Source: Rhodospirillaceae bacterium (GTDB lineage Bacteria; Pseudomonadota; Alphaproteobacteria; UBA8366). Taken from it: 64,000 nt of DNA. The stretch's first letter is position 1. The number at the start of each line of letters is the position of its first letter. The position numbers and the translations under genes are program-made. Below are positions 1 to 8,260 of this stretch, in pieces. The notes under the pieces are model-generated. The model saw nothing but the letters and a program-made list of their open reading frames with translations. It was not told the DNA's origin and made no database searches. The stretch lies in contig PAZH01000014.1 of assembly GCA_002716125.1 (NCBI GenBank), forward strand, positions 45,539 through 109,538. The letters run 5' to 3'.

Positions 1-744
1 CAAACAAACCAGACAAACGAACGCCTCGGCACAGGCCTGAGAATTCGAGATCCGCTCGACGGCGCACAGGATTTCTTTACCGCGCAGGGCCTCTCGAACC
101 GCGCTGCCGATCTTATTCAGGCACGAGACCAAGTCGGTCAGGCGATTAGCACGATTCAATCGGCTGAAGTCGGACTTGATTCGATCAATCAATTGTCGGA
201 CCAAGCGCGTGCCATTGCGATTGCGGCTCAGAATGCATCAGATCCGGCGGAGCGGGCTCAGCTCGCCGATCAGTTCAATCAGATTCGTGTGCAAATCGAC
301 AGCATCGCGTCAGATGCGAGCTTCGGGGGCACGAACCTAATTGGCGCGTCGCCCGACAACCTCGATGTTCCCTTAAACGAGGACGGCGGAACGCTGACCG
401 TACAAGGTACCGACTCCTCGAGTGCGGGACTTGGCATTTCGTCGCGTACCTTTGGCAGCGACGCTGATATCGAGGCCGCTTTGGCTGATATCGACAACGC
501 GCAGTCCCAGGTTCGCTCGAATTCGGTGTCGTTGAGCTCCAGCACCAGCACGCTGCAAAACCGGATCGACTTCACGGATAATCTGACGAATACGCTCGAG
601 CAAGGGGCGGCGAATTTGACGCAAGCGGACTTAAACGAAGAAGCCGCCAGTTTGCTGTCATTGCAAACACGCCAAGCGCTCGGTTCGAACGCGTTGACGA
701 TTGCAACGGAGAGCGAACGCGCCGTCTTGGGTTTGTTCGGCTAG
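1..744 (+). CDS. flagellin, C-terminal part (5' end outside window)
   Basis: Structural subunit of the flagellar filament, exported by the flagellar type III system. The frame is open from base 1 to the TAG at 742-744, so the start lies upstream of the window. The visible part begins inside the conserved N-terminal D0/D1 helix (TNERLGTGLRI, then LSNRAADL and AISTIQSAEVGLDSI) and ends with the conserved C-terminal helix (LLSLQTRQALGSNALTIA, ending LGLFG). Only about 125 residues separate the two conserved ends, so the variable outer domain is short, as in many alphaproteobacterial flagellins. The family is clear from both ends. Which flagellin paralogue it is cannot be told. Confidence 0.93.
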   Translation, partial: QTNQTNERLGTGLRIRDPLDGAQDFFTAQGLSNRAADLIQARDQVGQAISTIQSAEVGLDSINQLSDQARAIAIAAQNASDPAERAQLADQFNQIRVQIDSIASDASFGGTNLIGASPDNLDVPLNEDGGTLTVQGTDSSSAGLGISSRTFGSDADIEAALADIDNAQSQVRSNSVSLSSSTSTLQNRIDFTDNLTNTLEQGAANLTQADLNEEAASLLSLQTRQALGSNALTIATESERAVLGLFG

Positions 745-767
745 AACACCAATCGTAAGGACCCGCT

Positions 768-1247
768 ATGACGGCGGACCTTGTTCCCGTTCAAACGGAA
801 GCGCCTCGTTTCGAAGATATCGTCGAAACATATTTGGCTCGCGACTATATCAAGGCAGGCAAATTCGCCGAAAGCCTCGTCCATGAAGCCGGCGCCATTC
901 AAGGATTTCTATTGTCACTCATCGGCCTTTGCCGCTCTGGTAACGCAAGGCGGGCACAGCAGCTCGCCGAGATCGCAAGCCGCCGTTTGCGACCGAACGA
1001 CCCATGGAGCGCCGATTTAGTCGAGCTTGCCGTCGGATGGCAGAAAGTCGATGCGCTGCTGTCCGAAGAATTAAATGGAACGGCCCACTGCCAGATTCTT
1101 TTTTACGGCGCTGTGGCTGCGGTGAATGGTGGTGACAAGGCCAATGCCAGGGACCTGCTGAGACAGGCCATCGACCTCGATGCACCATGCCTTGAGCTTT
1201 ACCTGGCGCAGAGGGAATCCGCGCATCTCGAAAGCGAAGACGGTTAG
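768..1247 (+). CDS. small helical protein of unknown function, TPR-like
   Basis: A 159-residue soluble protein without signal peptide or membrane segment. It is made of amphipathic helix pairs (FLLSLIGLCRSGNARRAQQL, then VNGGDKANARDLLRQAIDLD) with the spacing of degenerate tetratricopeptide repeats. I do not recognise a named family. It follows the flagellin gene by 23 bases with an AAGGA ribosome site before the ATG, so it is probably co-transcribed and may serve flagellin handling; this is inference from position only. Its stop overlaps the end of the convergent gene by 4 bases. Confidence 0.7.
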   Translation: MTADLVPVQTEAPRFEDIVETYLARDYIKAGKFAESLVHEAGAIQGFLLSLIGLCRSGNARRAQQLAEIASRRLRPNDPWSADLVELAVGWQKVDALLSEELNGTAHCQILFYGAVAAVNGGDKANARDLLRQAIDLDAPCLELYLAQRESAHLESEDG

Positions 1248-3331
1248 GCCATTAAACTCCGAACGCCTGCAACGATATCGCTCATACGACCGAGATCGGT
1301 TCTTAAAGCCTTACGTTCGACACGCGATAGGTTGCTGACATCGACACGGCTCGACACACGAATCCCGGCCCGTATATCGGACAATTGCTGTTGCAGGATA
1401 AGCGTTTGATCCAGCACCGCCGCGTCGCTCTCGCCAATCTTCCCGGCACGACCGGCATCTGCAATTCGGTCGGGTGTGGACCGTGCCGTGGATCCTGAGC
1501 GCAGGCCGACCGCACGGGCGAAACTGACCAGCGGAAGGAGGCCGTCGCGCTTCAAATCCTGACGATCACCTTCCAGCTTTGGGCGGCCGAACAAACCGAA
1601 GCTTGGCGTATGCTGCTCGACCGATTGTGCCAACAACGAAAGAAACGGCCGTGACTTGGCGGCACCGGCAACGGCGTCTTCGATCAAAGACGACGCAATG
1701 ACGGAATCACCCGCAACAGGCCGCATATCGAAAAAGATATCGACGCTTAAGAGATCGTCCGGTTGTGCACGCTCAAGCCAATGTTCCACACGCTCACGCC
1801 ACTCGCTGCGCGAACCCCGCCATTTCGCATTCGACGCCATGACACCTCCGTCACAGTAGGGAACACCGGCGTCGTTCAACGTATCCGCAATGTGTTGTCC
1901 GAACTCTGAAAACCAGGCGTCGTCCGCCGACGTACCTGCATGAATCAGTGCGTTATCCTGATCGGCACTCAAGAGGCTTTCGCCCCGCCCGCCGGAACCC
2001 AGCACCAACAAACACCAAGCCGCGGGCGGGCCGCCGCGTCCGTCATCTTTCAGCCGGGCCAACGCTATATCAGCCGCGCGCGCAGTGACGGACCGCAATT
2101 CCCGAGAAATCACTCGGGCCGTGCCCCGTCCGTCCATGCCTTCATTTGCAAGACCTTCCGCGACCGCCCCCACACGGCTGAACGCGAGCGCCAAGGCCGC
2201 GCTATCCGTCGCAGAAGCGACCATTTCATTGACCACGGCTTCAGAGCGCGCTCGATGTTTCAATAAATCGCGTTGAGAGAGCATGCCAATGGCAGCGCCA
2301 TTTTCCGAAGCGACGCAAAGGTGGCGTATCTCCAGGTGGTCCATTCGGGCCAATCCTCGATACAGCAACTCATCGGCCGATATCGTTTCGACAGGAGCCG
2401 ACATGATATCGGCGACCGTTCGCCTGTCCGCAACAGCACCCGTCTCGACGAATGCGCGCAAAATATCGCGTTCAGTGACGATCCCTTCCGGCGCCCTCTC
2501 CGAGTGCCCCACGAGAAGCGCACCGATCTTCCGGGCCGTCATTACCTCCGCAGCGGCGAGGAGTTCCGTACTCGGCGTGACGAAAATAGGCGGCGTGCTC
2601 ATCACATCGCGAATAGCGCTCGAAAACACATAGCTGTCGATCCGAAGGGGCGACGACGTATGTAATGCCGTTTCACCGGCCGATGTTACCCGCCATCCGG
2701 CTTCTTCTTCACGGCGAAATAGATCCTGCCGCCGTGCGGCAAGCGCAAGTGCTTCCGCAAGCGTGCGCACAACATTTTCTCGAAGCCGCCCCAACAGCTT
2801 CACGAAGATTTCGGCAACGGCAAGACTGTCGCCAAGCGCGGTATGCCGACCTGTAATTTCGACGTCGAAGCGCTCCGCAATTGTTTCCAAGCCGAAGTCC
2901 AGCATCGACGGTTCCATACCGCCAAGCAGATGGCCGATATCGAGAGCGACCGGCTCGACCCAATCGATTTCGAGCCGAACCGCCTCGTGCCTCAAGATGG
3001 CCAGATCGAAGGCGATATGCTGCCCTATTACGACGTTTCCGGATATGGCGTCCCGCAACGTTTCGATCACCTCCGCCAACCGCGGACTGCCCGCAACGGT
3101 CTCGTCTGCAATGCCCGTGATCCGGGCCGCATCCGCTGGGACTGACATCTCGGGGTCGACCAATTGATCGATGCGGGGTTGGTCTAAGATCTCGGCGCCG
3201 TTCAGCGCGACAAGACCGATTTGGATCACGCGATCCGTTCTGACGTCGAGGCCGGTGGTTTCCAGATCGAGCGCAACCGCCGGCAACGAGAGCAACGGCG
3301 TCTGGCTTGGCGGCGATAACCGGCCCGGCAT
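1244..3331 (-). CDS. fused DEDDh exonuclease - CBS pair - DUF294 nucleotidyltransferase
   Basis: A 695-residue multidomain protein. Residues 17-185 are a DnaQ-type 3'-5' exonuclease with the DEDDh residues in place (D22 and E24 in DLETTG, D109, H163, D168). Residues 240-360 are two CBS motifs, which usually sense adenine nucleotides. Residues 390-520 are a DUF294 nucleotidyltransferase-like domain with LGSGGRGES (444-452) and acidic residues D457 and D459, followed by the helical DUF294 C-terminal domain. There are no membrane segments. Proteins of this kind are usually found beside VC_2705-type sodium:solute symporters, which fits the two symporter genes upstream on the same strand. The exonuclease is often a separate gene there; here it is fused. 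The substrate is unknown; a role in controlling uptake or acetate-type metabolism is inferred. Confidence 0.85.
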   Translation of the reverse strand: MPGRLSPPSQTPLLSLPAVALDLETTGLDVRTDRVIQIGLVALNGAEILDQPRIDQLVDPEMSVPADAARITGIADETVAGSPRLAEVIETLRDAISGNVVIGQHIAFDLAILRHEAVRLEIDWVEPVALDIGHLLGGMEPSMLDFGLETIAERFDVEITGRHTALGDSLAVAEIFVKLLGRLRENVVRTLAEALALAARRQDLFRREEEAGWRVTSAGETALHTSSPLRIDSYVFSSAIRDVMSTPPIFVTPSTELLAAAEVMTARKIGALLVGHSERAPEGIVTERDILRAFVETGAVADRRTVADIMSAPVETISADELLYRGLARMDHLEIRHLCVASENGAAIGMLSQRDLLKHRARSEAVVNEMVASATDSAALALAFSRVGAVAEGLANEGMDGRGTARVISRELRSVTARAADIALARLKDDGRGGPPAAWCLLVLGSGGRGESLLSADQDNALIHAGTSADDAWFSEFGQHIADTLNDAGVPYCDGGVMASNAKWRGSRSEWRERVEHWLERAQPDDLLSVDIFFDMRPVAGDSVIASSLIEDAVAGAAKSRPFLSLLAQSVEQHTPSFGLFGRPKLEGDRQDLKRDGLLPLVSFARAVGLRSGSTARSTPDRIADAGRAGKIGESDAAVLDQTLILQQQLSDIRAGIRVSSRVDVSNLSRVERKALRTDLGRMSDIVAGVRSLMA

Positions 3332-3344
3332 GCTGACTTCTCCT

Positions 3345-3704
3345 CTATTGCCCGATCAGGAACCCGACAACTTGCGCGACACCTCGCGCGATTTCGCTCT
3401 CAAGCGGGAACGACAACATCCCCATGACCGAATACCCCAAGAGCCAAGGCATCAGATAGAAGCGGAACATAAAGAAGAACCAAGCCACGTAGAGTGGCAC
3501 TAATGGCCGGATCAAAAAACTCGGTGTGACGGGTGCGAATAATTTAATGAGCGGGTTGGTGACCCGCACGAAGAACCGCATAAAGAAGAAGGTACTCGTC
3601 TCATGCAGAAAAATGTTCATGCCGAAACGCCCGATCAGCGTCCACATTACCGTACCGGCCAAGTAGTCGATTACCACGACCCAGATCGGAAAACCGTCGA
3701 TCAT
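3345..3704 (-). CDS. small integral membrane protein, YggT-like
   Basis: A 119-residue, very hydrophobic protein with about three membrane segments (near residues 6-24, 35-50 and 66-95). The piece RVTNPLIKLFAPVTPSFLI resembles the repeat core of YggT proteins (R..NPL...I...P), but the match is partial. It lies 13 bases before the exonuclease-DUF294 gene on the same strand, so the two probably share a transcript. The symporter gene upstream is separated from it by a terminator-like hairpin. Function unknown. Confidence 0.6.
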   Translation of the reverse strand: MIDGFPIWVVVIDYLAGTVMWTLIGRFGMNIFLHETSTFFFMRFFVRVTNPLIKLFAPVTPSFLIRPLVPLYVAWFFFMFRFYLMPWLLGYSVMGMLSFPLESEIARGVAQVVGFLIGQ

Positions 3705-3754
3705 TCGCTATTCCACTCTCGCAAGGCCGGTTTCGCGCCAGCCAAGCATTATGC

Positions 3755-3790
3755 AAAAAAATGCCGGGACGGAGAAACCCCCGCCCCGGC
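3755..3790 (-). terminator. Rho-independent terminator after the symporter gene
   Basis: Read on the minus strand, GCCGGG (3790-3785) pairs with CCCGGC (3768-3763). A partly paired G-rich/CTCC inner stem lies between them, and ATTTTTTT follows directly (T7 at 3761-3755). It lies 21 bases beyond the symporter stop, so it should end or weaken transcription before the YggT-like gene. Confidence 0.7.
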
Positions 3791-3810
3791 GAACTAAAAG
3801 AAACGTACTC

Positions 3811-5628
3811 CTAGTGATCGGCGGAAAGTACCGTCTCACCTTTCGGAATACGGATTTCGTCGACCATATCTTGCGTTTCTTGGTCCGGTTCCGGCGTCAT
3901 CAAGGAGACGACGACCATGGAGATCAGGCTGGCGCCTGCCCCGATGATACCGAAGCGCAAGTGATCGATGCCCATCCATGGGTCCATACCACCCCAACGG
4001 ACTGCGTAGAGGTAGGCCGTGCCGCAGAGGAAGCCGACGATCATACCGGCGACAGCCCCCTGTCGATTAGCACGTTTCCACCAAACACCCAGAACCAATG
4101 GGAAGAACAGACCCGACATCGCAAAGTCGAAGGCCCAAGCCACCGCACCAAGGATACTGGTAAGCTTGAGACTGGCGACCGCCGCTGCCGCTGCACCAAG
4201 TACAATCAGCAACACGCGGGCAACGATCAGGCGTTTCGCCGTTTCGGCCTGCGGGTCGATGATCTTGTAGTACAGATCGTGCGACAATGCGTTGGCGATG
4301 GCGAGCAGCAGACCGTCCGCTGTGGACATGGCAGCCGCCATGCCGCCGGCCGCGACGAGGCCCGAGATCACATACGGTAGACCGGCGATTTCAGGTGTCG
4401 CCAGCACGACAATGTCGCCCCGCATGAAGAACTCGTTGATCTGCAACAGACCGTCCCCGTTCGAGTCGATCAGCTTCACGAACCCGACATTGGACCATTT
4501 CTGAATCCATTCGAGGTTTCCGACTTCGGCTATGGATTTACCGATAATACTGGTCGCCAAGTTCGGATCGAGGACCTGAAGCTTGGTGAAAGTCGCCAGC
4601 GCCGGCGCCGTGAAGTACAGCAGGAAGATGAAGAACAGCGACCATGCCACGGAGTTCCGCGCCGCTTTCACGGACGGTGTGGTGAAGTACCGCATTAGAA
4701 TGTGCGGCAACGAGGCCGTACCCAGCATCATACAGGCTGCTAGGGAGACGAACTTCCAAGCATCGCCTGGGGTCGAGTGACCGACGGTCAATGCCTTCAA
4801 TCCAGCAACCGCTTCTGTCGGCTTCAAGGTGCCGATCTGATGCAGTGCCTCCAATTCGACGATCCGGGCCACCGCGTCGCCGTAGACGAGTTGCGGCACA
4901 AGACCGAAGCCTTGCTTGTTCGACATCCAGATAACCGGAACCAAGTAGGCGATGATCAGCACGATGTACTGTGCCACCTGTGTCCATGTCACGGCACGCA
5001 TACCGCCGAGCATCGAACAAAGCAAAATGCCCAAGAGGCCGAGCCAAACACCGACTTCAAACGGAATCTGCAACGCCCTGGAGGCAATCGTGCCCGTCGC
5101 GTTAATTTGCGCCGTCACATACGTAAACGAAGCAACCACGAGAACCACGACCGCACAGAAACGTGCGAGGTTACCGCCGTAGCGTGTCCCGATGAAATCC
5201 GGAACGGTATAGCAGCCGAACTTACGCAGATACGGCGCCATCAAAACCGCGACCAACACGTAGCCGCCGGTCCAGCCAACCACGAAAGCCAAATAACCAT
5301 GGCCACCGAAGTAAATGCCGCCCGCCATCGCAACGAAAGACGCACCGGACATCCAGTCCGCCGCCGTCGCCATGCCGTTGAACACCGTCGGCACTTGTCG
5401 GCCGGCGACGTAATAAGCGCCGACCTCCATGGTCCGGGACAGCCAACCGATGGCGGCGTAAATCAGAACCGTGAATGCGACAAACAAAATACCAATGGTA
5501 TCGGCCGTTACACCCATTTGCTCCAGAATCGCCATCAAAATGATGAAGACGATGAAGCCGCCGGTATAGAGACCGTAAATACGCGGTAAGTTATCGATAA
5601 AATTACCGGTAGGATTAAAGAAACTCAT
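3811..5628 (-). CDS. sodium:solute symporter, VC_2705-type large subunit
   Basis: Inner-membrane Na+-coupled carrier of the SSS family, 605 residues with about 13 membrane helices. Typical family segments are GRQVPTVFNGMATAADWMSG near residue 75, YTVPDFIGTRYGG near 140 and GGMAAAMSTADGLLLAIANA near 430; the last carries the sodium-site serines of the SSS fold. The start is set by GAGGAGAG just before the ATG. The small DUF4212 protein 12 bases upstream marks it as the VC_2705 two-subunit subfamily rather than plain ActP. The substrate is probably a short carboxylate such as acetate, by family resemblance only. Confidence 0.9.
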   Translation of the reverse strand: MSFFNPTGNFIDNLPRIYGLYTGGFIVFIILMAILEQMGVTADTIGILFVAFTVLIYAAIGWLSRTMEVGAYYVAGRQVPTVFNGMATAADWMSGASFVAMAGGIYFGGHGYLAFVVGWTGGYVLVAVLMAPYLRKFGCYTVPDFIGTRYGGNLARFCAVVVLVVASFTYVTAQINATGTIASRALQIPFEVGVWLGLLGILLCSMLGGMRAVTWTQVAQYIVLIIAYLVPVIWMSNKQGFGLVPQLVYGDAVARIVELEALHQIGTLKPTEAVAGLKALTVGHSTPGDAWKFVSLAACMMLGTASLPHILMRYFTTPSVKAARNSVAWSLFFIFLLYFTAPALATFTKLQVLDPNLATSIIGKSIAEVGNLEWIQKWSNVGFVKLIDSNGDGLLQINEFFMRGDIVVLATPEIAGLPYVISGLVAAGGMAAAMSTADGLLLAIANALSHDLYYKIIDPQAETAKRLIVARVLLIVLGAAAAAVASLKLTSILGAVAWAFDFAMSGLFFPLVLGVWWKRANRQGAVAGMIVGFLCGTAYLYAVRWGGMDPWMGIDHLRFGIIGAGASLISMVVVSLMTPEPDQETQDMVDEIRIPKGETVLSADH

Positions 5629-5640
5629 TGTGCTCTCCTC

Positions 5641-5904
5641 CTACTCTTCTTCTGCCATGCCGCAGTCGCGATCGATTGCATCTTGCTGCCTTACGAAGAC
5701 AAACAACTGGATCACGAATACAAGCAAGGACCCCTGCGCCGCCATGTAATAGCCGACTGGGAATCCGATGAACGACATCTCATTCAGAGACCCCGCGAAC
5801 GTATGAGTGACGTACGAGAAGACAAACCAGATCACGAGATGGAGAATCATCAAGGACCTCGTCCGTCGCCAATGTTCGTCTTTCTGCGAAACACCCTCAG
5901 ACAT
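5641..5904 (-). CDS. sodium/substrate symporter small subunit (DUF4212)
   Basis: An 87-residue membrane protein with two helices (near residues 18-37 and 48-70) and a hydrophilic acidic tail. The family motif is present: HWRRTRSLMILHLVIWFVFS, then GFPVGYYMAAQGSLLVFV. I place the start at the ATG of MSEGV because AGGAGGATGTTCC stands before it; an in-frame ATG 30 codons further up lacks such a site and adds residues unlike the family. It is translated just ahead of the large symporter subunit and is presumably needed for its assembly or stability. Confidence 0.9.
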   Translation of the reverse strand: MSEGVSQKDEHWRRTRSLMILHLVIWFVFSYVTHTFAGSLNEMSFIGFPVGYYMAAQGSLLVFVIQLFVFVRQQDAIDRDCGMAEEE

Positions 5905-6098
5905 GGAACATCCTCCTCTTTCGGGTTTGGCCACAGTGATAACCACCCATTTTTCAAGTCGACGGGAGTGCGGAAACTTATGCTTCTCTCTCAATTTCCC
6001 GTGACTGCATAATTTAACGTCATTTTTTTGTATGATGTCGAGAATATTCTATAGGATATGTCCCGCAGTCATATTTTGCGGAAATTCGGTATAATACG

Positions 6099-6770
6099 TT
6101 GAACTTCATTGAAGCAGCGAAAACCATTCGGGGAGCTTTTGGCGAATATTTTGGCAAACGCCTTACAAAATCTGGGCAAACCATTGCCGATCCGTCTGCT
6201 TTCGAAACCTTCCTCGAAACCCGCGCAAGCCATGTCGGACAGACATCCCTATACGGCTACGTCCGCACTCGGGCCGGAAGCCGCTTTCCTGAACTCTTCG
6301 AAAATGACGACTTCATGGTCGCGATCAACATAGCGAAGTGGCAAATGTGGATTGCCTGTCTATCCGATCTTTCCGTCTACGGCGGCGGCCGATTGCTGCA
6401 CGGTTCCGATGCGTCCGCGAGCGCGGTCGACGTCTATGTCCGTTCGGGCGTCGATCGCATTTTCGAACGCACAGGTGTGCCGGAAGAAGCTGGCGACCGG
6501 TTCGACGAGAGCCGGGAAAAGTTGCGACAGCGCCTGGCAGATATCGATTGGGAAGATGTCGAAGATGGCGAGTACGCGTTTTCGGAAAGTCCCGAAGCGT
6601 TAATCTATTGGGCGCCGATCGTCGACGACCTAAAGGAGTTGGACAGCGAGATTGTTCGTAATTCGGTCCGGTTCCGTTGGCAGGAAGTGCGCCGCGATTT
6701 GCGAAACAACATCAACGCGCAAGCCGTTATTGAGAGTGCAGCAAACGCTCAGTCACTGGCTGCCGATTGA
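6099..6770 (+). CDS. conserved-looking protein of unknown function
   Basis: A 223-residue soluble protein, acidic, without signal peptide or recognisable domain. It looks mainly helical (IAKWQMWIACLSDLSVYGGG, ESREKLRQRLADIDW). The first usable start in the open frame is TTG at 6099; no ATG lies upstream in frame. A TATAAT at 6090-6095 would put the RNA start on or after this TTG, so either that box is not used or the start is wrong. The G+C drops in the 100 bases before it. Its 3' end overlaps the end of the convergent channel gene by 22 bases. I do not recognise the family. Confidence 0.6.
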   Translation: MNFIEAAKTIRGAFGEYFGKRLTKSGQTIADPSAFETFLETRASHVGQTSLYGYVRTRAGSRFPELFENDDFMVAINIAKWQMWIACLSDLSVYGGGRLLHGSDASASAVDVYVRSGVDRIFERTGVPEEAGDRFDESREKLRQRLADIDWEDVEDGEYAFSESPEALIYWAPIVDDLKELDSEIVRNSVRFRWQEVRRDLRNNINAQAVIESAANAQSLAAD

Positions 6771-7561
6771 CGGCCGTCGGTATGGCCGCCGCGCCCTAAA
6801 CCAAAGAACGTTTGAATGCCGCCAAGGAATTGCCGCGAGAGAGACACCTGTGTCTCGAGCGCACCGCCGCCTTCCTTTTCATCCAAAAGCCGCATGTTCC
6901 GCATCTGACGTTCCGCCAAGACCTCGCTCAGCTGATCCGCCATTTCGGGGCGCTGCTGCATCAATGGTTCCAGGTCGGCGCGGGTAATCTCGAACACGAT
7001 GCTATCGACGGACGGAGCGACATTCGCCGATCGCGGCGCGCCGGTCAGCAGAGACATTTCGCCGAAGAAATTACCGGGGTTGAGACGACCGAGAATCGTG
7101 CTCATGCCGTTGTCATTCGTGATGGACGCCTCGAGCGTTCCCTCCTTAACGACGAAGAGCGAATCGCCCTCTTCGCCTTGGCGTACGACCGGCTGGCCGG
7201 CCACACATAGATGGCGGCGCATATTCCGGCCAAGCTCCTCCAACTCTTCCGTCATCAATGGCGACAGCGGCGCGATACCGTGCAAGAAGTCGATGTCTTC
7301 GCGTTCTTCATCCTGTTTCGCGGCAGTACGACGCGGACTGAAAACGTCCATCTTCGTGTGCGGCACTTCGATTCCGGCATAATAGAGGTTTCGCAAAACG
7401 TTGCGTTGTATCTCGTAGCGCGTCACTGCCATGCGCGGATAATCGGGCACCCAATATCGCAGACGCCAGGTCGTCCCGCGTTCTAGATAGTCGCCGATCA
7501 ACACATCCGGCTGGCGCGGAATATTGGCCGAATCCGGCACCTGGGCGACAGCCGAAAGCAA
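6749..7561 (-). CDS. cyclic-nucleotide-binding C-terminal part of the MscS channel
   Basis: Continuation of the channel gene after the in-frame stop, 270 residues from a TTG that is probably not a real start. The first 65 residues are the remaining MscS cytoplasmic alpha/beta domain (WRLRYWVPDYPRMAVTRYEI). Residues 95-215 are a cyclic-nucleotide-binding domain. Its phosphate-binding cassette FFGEMSLLTGAPRSANV carries the ribose-binding E168 and the phosphate-binding R177. The tail is rich in Gly. Such MscS-CNBD fusions are known as bacterial cyclic-nucleotide-gated channels (bCNG). Confidence 0.8.
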   Translation of the reverse strand: MLSAVAQVPDSANIPRQPDVLIGDYLERGTTWRLRYWVPDYPRMAVTRYEIQRNVLRNLYYAGIEVPHTKMDVFSPRRTAAKQDEEREDIDFLHGIAPLSPLMTEELEELGRNMRRHLCVAGQPVVRQGEEGDSLFVVKEGTLEASITNDNGMSTILGRLNPGNFFGEMSLLTGAPRSANVAPSVDSIVFEITRADLEPLMQQRPEMADQLSEVLAERQMRNMRLLDEKEGGGALETQVSLSRQFLGGIQTFFGLGRGGHTDGRQSAASD

Positions 7562-7591
7562 AATCCGTTCCGCCTGCCGATACGTAACGTC

Positions 7592-8260
7592 TTAAGGGAG
7601 GACAATATCGAATTCGTCCCGCCAATATTCTTGCGGCGTGCTGTAGTTCCGGAAAGCCGCAGTGGCGAGCTGACTATTCGGCACAACGACAGAGACCTCG
7701 TCCATCGTCACCAAACGCGCTGCCCGCCAGTTGATCTCGACGACCCGACCAGGGGCGCCTTCATCGAACTCGATCCAATCGCCGATCTTGAGCGGCCGCT
7801 CCAATCCAAGTGCAATACCCGTGAAAACGTCGGCGATGAGGTTTCGCAAAGCAAAGCCGATGACGGCAATGATAATGCCCGAGGTCGTGAGAAATCCCGC
7901 GACCGGAATGTCATAGACAAGCGCCAGCAGTATGACAGCCGTCGTAATCCAAATCGCCAGAGCCGCAAGCTGTGTGAGAAGTTTCGGAATAGGGACGTCG
8001 CGACGTCGCCGCGACGCGCTGTGCCAGACGAATTTGTCGAGCAGGCAATCGACGGTATAGGCAAGTGATATCCAGAAGCACGTTGCAACAACAATTCCCA
8101 ATGTCGCCGCAAACTCGCTGGATATCGAAACGCCCAGATAATCGATCGGCTGCGGCCACGTTTGATCTAGAACCAACAACAGGGTGGAGAGCGCAATGGC
8201 GCAAATGACGACGACATTCGACCGCGCTTCTCCATTACCAACTGTCGTATTGTCGCTCAA
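7592..8260 (-). CDS. mechanosensitive channel (MscS family), membrane part
   Basis: The N-terminal 222 residues of an MscS-type inner-membrane channel. Helices lie near 16-34, 48-70 and 95-118. The pore helix with GFLTTSGIIIAVIGFALRN (122-140) is followed by the start of the beta domain (DVFTGIALGLERPLKIGDWI, then VVVPNSQLATAAFRNYS). The frame stops at TAA 7592-7594 in the middle of the beta/alpha cytoplasmic domain. Without the rest the channel could not form its cytoplasmic cage or respond to cyclic nucleotide. The start overlaps the stop of the upstream SDR gene as ATGA, so the two are translationally coupled. Confidence 0.85.
   Translation of the reverse strand: MSDNTTVGNGEARSNVVVICAIALSTLLLVLDQTWPQPIDYLGVSISSEFAATLGIVVATCFWISLAYTVDCLLDKFVWHSASRRRRDVPIPKLLTQLAALAIWITTAVILLALVYDIPVAGFLTTSGIIIAVIGFALRNLIADVFTGIALGLERPLKIGDWIEFDEGAPGRVVEINWRAARLVTMDEVSVVVPNSQLATAAFRNYSTPQEYWRDEFDIVLP

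Larger units (their letters stand above)
6749..8260 (-). pseudogene. MscS channel with cNMP-binding domain, interrupted by one in-frame stop
   Basis: The two frames 7592-8260 and 6749-7561 are in the same phase (8260 minus 7561 is 233 codons). They are separated only by TAA at 7592-7594. Reading through gives a continuous family-like stretch, EFDIVLP, one residue, then DVTYRQAERILLSAV, where tyrosine is expected at the stop. One base change (TAA for TAC or TAT) explains it. The restored protein would have 503 residues, normal for channels of this kind. It may be a real recent nonsense mutation or a sequencing error. Confidence 0.85.

Noticed and set aside
4777-5589. 270-codon frame on the plus strand over the symporter
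   Set aside because: Antisense shadow of the symporter gene; rich in His, Arg and Asn, and no motifs.
6090-6095. TATAAT as promoter of the gene at 6099
   Set aside because: Its position would place the RNA start at or after the only usable start codon, and no -35 box fits.
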